DNA of 64,000 bases from positions 117,986,001-118,050,000 of the forward strand of contig JBITNC010000001.1 of the NCBI GenBank assembly GCA_050084985.1, in the 5' to 3' direction. Of this stretch, positions 58,919 through 64,000 are shown piece by piece. The notes beneath the pieces were generated by a model, which did not search any database, was not told the DNA's origin, and was given only the letters and a program-made list of their open reading frames with translations. Both the position numbers and the translations under genes were made by a program. How positions within the stretch are numbered: the stretch's first letter is position 1; every line of letters begins with the position of its first letter. Source of the stretch: Nageia nagi. Its lineage: Eukaryota; Pinophyta.

Positions 58919-59285
58919 GTATTTACATAACTCCCATATGCTTTGTATTTACACAACTCTTAAACACTTTGTATTTACATAACTTCCAAACACTTTGTAT
59001 TTACACAACTCTCAAAATTTTGTATTTACACAACTCCTAAACACTTTGTATTTACACAACTCCTAGAAACTTTGTATTTACACAACTCCCAGACACTTTG
59101 TATTTACATAACTATTGAACACTTTGTATATACATAACTCCCAGATACTCTTTATTTACACAACTTCAACACACTTTATATTTACACAACTCTCAAACAC
59201 TTTGTATTTACACAACTCTCACACACTTTCTATTTATACAACTCTCGAACACTTTGTATTTATGCAACTCTTGAACACTTTGTAA
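58919..59285 (+). repeat. 26-bp minisatellite, about 14 copies
   Basis: The unit tttgtatttacacaactc plus a variable eight-base part recurs every 26 bases (for example gtatttaca at 58919, 58945 and 58971) to 59285. Substitutions are scattered and several units have acat in place of acac. No coding potential. It lies downstream of the long minus-strand ORF, as tandem arrays often do near the 3' end of Tat-type elements. Confidence 0.95.
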
Positions 59286-59589
59286 GGAATTTTACAAGGC
59301 AAAATATCTAAGATAAAGACTTTCTTATATAATAGCCAAATTATATATACAATAGCCAACTGCTAATAACTCCTGAAATTCTTCAAATTAAGAGCTTATA
59401 GAAAATCCATATTTTATGTCAAAGGGATAGAATTAGAATAAAAAGAATTTGTGAAAAAAATAAAAGAATGATAATGTATTACCCCAGCTCAGAGTGTGAT
59501 ACTAATGGAATACAATGTTTTTGGTGACTCTTTAGGGTCTCTGTCTATTGGAGAATAGGACCCACTACTTGCTACTTCTAGTTGCTTTG
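59286..59589. other. Spacer between minisatellite and ORF end
   Basis: No recognised feature. Confidence 0.35.
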
Positions 59590-62500
59590 TTCAAATGTAG
59601 GTATGGTAGGGTCTTAGATGGTGGAATTAGCACTATTATGAGGAATGGGTGCATATTCTTATTTAAACCCTTAAGATCTTGACAATCAACTTACGATAGA
59701 ATGTGGGATGCTTGAATCTTTACAATATCTACTTTGAAGTGCATCAGGACATTTTCTAACCTCCCAATGTGTAGGAACCTTGTAACTACCTCTTGAGTGA
59801 GGTCATTTATTTATTGTAAATATGATATTTGCTTCTCAAAAAAGGACTATTTAGGGAATTGAATGGTATTGGCTACCCAAATAGTAGCACTACCCTATAC
59901 ATTATGTTCTTCCCATGATTTGGGAGCTTTCATCTCAATCAAAAAATTAAAGAATTTATTAATGAATTCTAGCTCTATTATGAGCTGGTGCTTACCAATT
60001 CCATGTTGAATGCCAAATTTTGGAGTTTGCATATATATTGGATCCTCCTTAAATACAATTATCTATGTCTAGGACTAATGGTTGCTATGTCCTTCTTAGT
60101 AAGGACTCTTAACTAGTTTTGCATTTTCTCTAAAACTGACTTAAAAATATCTAGACCTAGTTGATAGAGAGTGGTTTGTGTGTTGAATTGCTTGATTTCT
60201 TGGAGTGCATGTTCCTTTAACAAATACAAGTGTGATAATTTCAATATTATATCTTTGACTTGCTCCACCAAGGATTTTCTAAAATCATTTATGAATAATA
60301 ATAATTTTAAATTATCATCAGATAATACTTTGTTAATAGCAATGATAGTTTGTAGCTTGGCCTCAACTTGCTTGATCTTTTGAGCATCTATGACTATAAC
60401 CTAAATTTTAAGATCTTGTATTATTTGATTAGCACCATATAACTTAGCCTTTATTGTTGTCAAGCTCTTTTCAAATTCTAACTTCTACTTAATAAGCTTT
60501 GCAATCAAGTCTTTATTTTTATTCTACAACTTAGCCATTATTTTATCTTTAAGAAAGTAGTTTTTCTTAAACTAATCTATTTTTTATTTAATTTCTCTAT
60601 CTTAGTCTCCATTTCCTAAAGAATTTTACCATCCATCATTGAAGTATTTACAAGGAATCTAGATTGGTCAATTGCTAGAGCACTATGCATATTTACATCA
60701 ATTATTACCATGGGAGTAGTATCTAGGTGTCCTTGTTTGAAAGACATTTATGCTATTTTAATATCTTTTGTTTCTATCACTTTACTCAAAATTCTTGACT
60801 ATTGCTCAAGGAGCATAAGAGGCTTATTAAAAAAAGTTATCCAATTAATGGCCTCTATAATTTTTATAGAAAAAATAGATTTAATCTCCTCTTGGGAGGC
60901 TGTAGGAATTAAAGAATGGGAAAGAGTAATTACAACTGAGGTAGATGTCATGATTGATTATGCAAATTCTAATTGCTTGGGAGGTGTAGGATCTTGAATT
61001 TCTATCTCTTTCTCTACCTCCTCTAGGACCTTATCATCATCATCATTTTTATCCATTGGGTTGGAGTCTCTTTTCCTCTCAGATTCATCATCATCATCAC
61101 CGTCATCACCTAGTCCACCATTGGGTGTAGCTATTGCAGATCTACTAGCTCCAATTACATTCCCCCCACATTGTTGAACCTACATGCATTCCTTTTTTGG
61201 GGTTTTTTCTTATGTTAGGACTTCTTATTGGGCACTAGTGTCTACATCTTGGGGCTCTCATAATTCCTCTATATCAAAATTTTATACCTCTTTTGTTGCA
61301 ACCTCTAAAGTTTCTTCTATGATTTTTGGAGGTGGAGGTACAATCTTTTATGATCATGTTTGAGTGGTGTAGGGCCTTTTAATAGGTTTTTCATCCTTCT
61401 CTAGGGTTTGTTATTTCTCAACAAGGGTTTGAATTCTCCTTCTCTTTTTTGAAGAAGACTCCTAGAAATTCGTGGTAGTATTCAAGGGATTTTATTCTCC
61501 CTTTTTTTAGACTCTACTGAGTTGGATGGCTATCCAATCTATGCTCACCTCTTCATTGTAATAGATTTTCCTTGAAAATTTAGAGGAAGAGGCTGGCCTA
61601 ATTTTAGCAAAGGGTCTTTAGCATATTCAACTTCCTAGAGTTAATCATATTTGAATTTTTCAAATAATTCACTCTCAATATGATGAATCTTTATTGTATA
61701 CTCAAATCTAAATTTTGTAAAATAGTGGATTTTATTGGTGCCACACCCAAAACCTATTAACTAGGCAAGTACTTTTGGGTTAAGGGCAAAATATTGCCTC
61801 TTATTTTCCTAGTTCCTATATGTCTTTATTCTCTCAAGGTCCATCCAAGCCTTGTTTAGAGGTGTGAACTCCCACTCAAGTTACATTTCTGCTTCTTACT
61901 TAGTTTTATTTACAAAATATTCCACATGAGGTCTATACTCATGGGCAAAGGTTGGATGCTTCTTACTTGACCTTATTACTCTATTCATTTCTCTAAAAGG
62001 GTCATACATTCATGGAACTTTTTCCAAATCTAATTTAAAATTTTGTACAAGGAATTTTGCTATGCTATCATTACACCCTACTTATAAAAGAATGAAATTT
62101 TCAATAGAATTTGGTATATTACAATAGATTTAAAACTACCCTTGAACACATACTTGTTCTTTATGGAATAAATTTATCTTCCCATCTCTATTGAATACAA
62201 CCAAGGAGTTAGATACTTGGATAAGAAAAAGGGTTTTTCAAAATACCCATACCTCATCATCATGATGCGATCTTTTAGGAAGTACCAATTATTAACTTTG
62301 TTTCTTCCTTGTAGCTACCATATTACACTATTATGTAGTCTACTAGGGAGTATTTTGATCAAAATTTACACTATTATTGCATAGAATATATTCATGAACT
62401 CATATTATGATCCATGCAAGTTACTCAAAATTGGCACTATCAAGTCAATTGGCATTAGTCCAGCATTAGGATTCATCGGATGAACTGGAAACCCCACCTC

Positions 62501-63400
62501 TACAAGTTTATCAATATTTTGATGGGAAAAGAGCCATTAAAGATATGAAGAATATTTGAAGTTTGATTTTTAAATTTTAAATAGACATCTCTTTATTTCA
62601 TTAGCAATGAAAGTTGAGAAGTCATAGCAAACATGAGCCTCTATGATATTATAAGCCATACATACTATGGCTTCATCTACTTCAATCTAGTTTTTTTTCC
62701 CAAAATAATTGCTAGTGCCAACAACACTTCTCTATCCCTTGTCCTCTCAAATATGGCTATCTCATAGCTTATGCATAGTTGTGTCACTCTATGATCTTGG
62801 TATCTCTCACCAATCTAGTTTATTATCACTTCTTTGTTACAATAGAAGCCATTCTTCTCTCTTTTCAAATCAATTTATTATTTTACATGGAAGGTCTAGT
62901 TAGTTGGGATAGCAAATACTTGGATAATAGAGTCAGGGGAGTAGTCTAATATTACTTCAAAATTTAGCTCCAACTCATCTCCCTCCTTTGGGTTCTTGAA
63001 CATTTCTATCTAATGACCTTGTTGGTCATGTCTATGTGCCACTGAATATAATAGCTTAGGGAAAGTAAATGATTCATAAGGCACATAATAGGCTAGGCCC
63101 TAGTCAATCATGACATCCTTTGTGTGTGCTAGTGATTTCCCTTTTTTAGCAACTTCAAGTGTCATGTGTTGTAGAAGAATGTAATTAGAGTTTACTCTCC
63201 ATGTATCAATGTGATTCATCATTCGCATCTCAATCTAGTTTACTCCTAGAGTATTCTCTAAATACTCTTTCACATGGCTATTAGGTCAATATTGATTTGC
63301 TTTATTTTAGCTACAGATAAAGAATGGAAAGTTACCATGGTGTGAACACTCTTTTTGGAACCTCTAGTTTGCATTTGAGATTGTAATCACACTATGCAAG
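59590..63400 (-). pseudogene. Long decayed ORF of unknown family, about 1250 codons
   Basis: Reading leftward from about 63280, long open pieces share one trend of frame. They include NSHVKEYLENTLGVN, YILLQHMTLEVAKKGKSLAH, YVPYESFTFPKLLYSVAHRH and NPKEGDELELNFEVILDYSP. Further left are VEVGFPVHPMNPNAGLMPID (about 62500) and NWYFLKDRIMMMRYGYFEKP (about 62280). A very acidic stretch (DDGDDDDESERKRDSNPMDK, about 61110-61050) and a helical C-terminal part (LEFINKFFNFLIEMKAPKSW; INDLTQEVVTRFLHIGRLEN, about 59970-59740) follow. The segment near 62500-62200 resembles 31880-32150 of the plus-strand extra ORF. I do not recognise the family; it is probably retrotransposon cargo downstream of an integrase beyond the window edge. 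Confidence 0.5.
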
Positions 63401-64000
63401 CTCCTATAAATTTTTGTCTTCTCACTCTACTTAGCTCTAGAATTTGGAAGCTCTGAATGCTCTAGAAACTTATATGCTAGAAAGTGGCTAAGTGTTGATT
63501 TATATGGAATGTAGGACATTTTATTCATCTTAGGTTTGTGAGACTTCTATTAATGGTAATTAATGTTAATAGATGTTGAGATCCGTGCATTATATGGATT
63601 GAGCTAGCATAAGTTGGATGAGTTAGCTCAAAGCATGCTAGACTTAATTTATGGTACCCATGTGATAGTTTATGAAATTTGAGAAAATCTTTCTTTAAAT
63701 GTTGCCCTATTAGTTGATGGTTGAGTAGCACAATGGCATTAACACCAAATCATCTTGAATTTATTAGAAAATTATATATATTACGGAGCAAATGGAACAC
63801 ATAAAATATTATAGAAAATATAAACATAGAAAACACATAAATAAGAGAGACACAGATATACATGATTCACCTAGTTTGGGCTACATCCACACCAAATAGC
63901 CAATCCTTCCTTTCTATTATCTAGCAAAGTGAAGAGATACAACCTATAGTAGATCTGCTATAATATCCTCTATTTTCTCTCATAGTCTCACATCTTTATT
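63401..64000. other. Possible copia-type LTR remnant at the window edge
   Basis: The stretch gatatacatgattcacctag followed by tttgggctacatccaca (about 63855-63892) resembles a sequence common in plant copia LTRs, with CpG positions changed to TG or CA. An open frame at 63525-63731 (-) has no motif. No partner LTR is in the window. Confidence 0.3.

Noticed and set aside
58919-59285. CRISPR-like or origin-iteron array
   Set aside because: 26-bp units are directly adjacent with no spacers; it is a minisatellite.

Overview
The window reads as plant nuclear heterochromatin from a large, transposon-bloated genome, most likely a gymnosperm (inference). It is very A+T-rich, strongly depleted of CpG, and filled with old plant retrotransposons whose frames are broken by stops and frameshifts. 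No intact protein gene of known function, tRNA, rRNA, CRISPR or bacterial-type operon was seen. Long stretches hold no recognisable feature.

Layout. 1-2600 (+): 3' half of a Tat/Athila-like Ty3/gypsy pol, cut by the window edge. 5690-8760 (+): a decayed gag split by a segment carrying a tRNA-type SINE; it is followed by unknown antisense coding remnants (9340-11815, -). 15433-20111: a complete LTR element (TSD CATAT) with no recognisable pol. 20112-22405: the only CpG-retaining, low-copy-looking stretch, with exon-like pieces, a perfect 177-bp-arm palindrome, a TATA box and a 134-codon ORF. 22741-22948: a second SINE copy with a 12-bp TSD. 23337-35530 (+): a 12.2-kb Tat-like element ordered LTR-gag-PR-RNaseH-RT-RNaseH-INT-extra ORF-LTR; an RNase H lies upstream of RT.

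36590-54600 is a three-level nest. A minus-strand chromovirus-like element (RT, RNase H, INT on the left; protease split) was invaded by element F (40113-54390, TSD ACTAC). F has a minus-strand gag and an antisense plant-mobile-domain-like ORF. F's gag was in turn invaded by element G (45891-52237, TSD AAAAG; gag-PR-RT-RNaseH-aRNaseH, integrase missing). 55997-57720 (-) is a Ty1/copia RT/RNase H remnant split by a foldback element. 58919-59285 is a 26-bp minisatellite. 59590-63400 (-) is a long decayed ORF that resembles the extra ORF of the 23-35 kb element.

The coding remnants are parts of separate dead elements and do not act together. The most noteworthy items are the perfect palindrome beside the CpG-retaining locus, the RNase H upstream of RT, and the extra ORFs (sense and antisense) carried by these Tat-like elements. 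All protein calls come from reading translations by eye; no database search was run.
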